Shown: piece by piece, positions 59,490-59,756 of the stretch
How the letters are laid out: each line of letters begins with the position of its first letter
How positions within the stretch are numbered: the first letter of the stretch is position 1
Assembly: GCF_000003605.2 (NCBI RefSeq)
Contig: NW_003126386.1
Span: forward strand, 657,410-717,165
Length of the DNA: 59,756 nt
Origin: Saccoglossus kowalevskii
Lineage: Eukaryota; Hemichordata; Enteropneusta; Harrimaniidae
Reading direction: 5' to 3'
Made by a program: the position numbers and the translations under genes
The notes under the pieces: generated by a model
Database searches by the model: none
Told to the model about the DNA's origin: nothing
The model's input: the letters and a program-made list of their open reading frames with translations, nothing else

Positions 59490-59545
59490 TCCCATCAGTG
59501 TTAATTGGCTGATTACATAGTAATCTGAGGTTAACACTGCTGGGA
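59490..59545. promoter_or_regulatory. Palindrome spanning the start of the right terminal repeat
   Basis: TCCCATCAGTGTTAA (59490-59504) pairs with TTAACACTGCTGGGA (59531-59545), and GATTACATAGTAATC (59511-59525) forms an inner palindrome. The outer left arm ends exactly where the direct repeat begins (59505), so the left repeat (54800) has only the inner part and right arm. The layout resembles a tyrosine-recombinase crossover site; function is inferred. Confidence 0.6.
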
Positions 59546-59756
59546 CGACCACACCTGTCCACTACCTACATATCATGTTTTCACAATCGTAGTTTATACT
59601 TAACACCTGACCATGGGGTTCATCTGCCTCACCCCGTTGCCAGTCTTTTGTTCCATGTTATGTTTTAATTATCACACTCATACTTATAATAATCCTCTTT
59701 CTGCATTACACATCCAGTCCTTTGTTTCATTGCCATGCTTTGTTATTAAGTACACA
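59505..59756 (+). repeat. Right terminal direct repeat (A2), truncated by window end
   Basis: Identical by eye to 54800-55051. It continues past the window edge, so its full length and any following B2 repeat cannot be seen. Confidence 0.9.

Larger units (their letters stand above)
54800..59756 (+). mobile_element. Ngaro-like tyrosine-recombinase retrotransposon, right end cut by window
   Basis: The order is: a direct repeat, a gag-like ORF with zinc fingers, RT-RNase H, a tyrosine recombinase, about 800 bp of non-coding DNA, and a second copy of the direct repeat running off the window. RT-RNase H followed by a recombinase, with no integrase, protease or methyltransferase recognised and with direct rather than inverted terminal repeats, is the published pattern for the Ngaro group of DIRS-order elements. 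The two visible repeat copies look identical, implying a young insertion. The recombinase is frameshifted. The element lies downstream of the last visible SPIRE exon, same strand. Confidence 0.85.

Overview
This is an AT-rich eukaryotic window (roughly two thirds A+T by eye). It has spliced genes with GT-AG introns, many dispersed hairpin-type repeats, non-LTR retrotransposon remnants and one nearly intact tyrosine-recombinase retrotransposon. The gene content (AIRIM, DHX35, STX16 and SPIRE homologues with vertebrate-like exon content) and the Ngaro-type element fit an invertebrate animal, most likely a marine deuterostome or another marine invertebrate. I cannot name the species. Two N runs (22112-22483 and 33226-33275) mark assembly gaps.

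Layout. 1-3722: non-coding, with a foldback repeat (252-1153) and a TIR element with target-site duplication (2277-3017), then the AIRIM promoter. 3723-5515 (+): complete four-exon AIRIM gene. 5516-7245: convergent intergenic space filled by another foldback element. 7246-23705 (-): complete 16-exon DHX35 gene whose introns hold many repeats, two LINE fragments and a tandem duplication of an exon end. 23706-24028: short shared promoter. 24029-31614 (+): complete nine-exon STX16 gene, head-to-head with DHX35. 31615-38348: intergenic. 38349-42987 (+): first three coding exons of a SPIRE actin nucleator (KIND domain); the rest was not found and probably lies beyond the window. 42988-54799: intron or intergenic repeats. 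54800 to the window end: a Ngaro-like element with gag-like, RT-RNase H and tyrosine recombinase regions and a terminal direct repeat cut off by the window edge.

The four host genes are housekeeping functions and not one pathway: ribosome maturation (AIRIM), pre-mRNA splicing (DHX35), endosome-to-TGN membrane fusion (STX16) and actin nucleation on vesicles (SPIRE). The most unusual structures are: the amplified exon-9/donor unit of DHX35; a palindrome at the terminal-repeat boundary of the Ngaro element, whose recombinase looks broken; two in-frame donor sites at the end of STX16 exon 1; a DHX35 junction that does not close in phase; and an unassigned exon-like 54-codon island inside STX16 intron 1. 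Exon models come from reading frames, splice dinucleotides and remembered family similarity. No database search was run.
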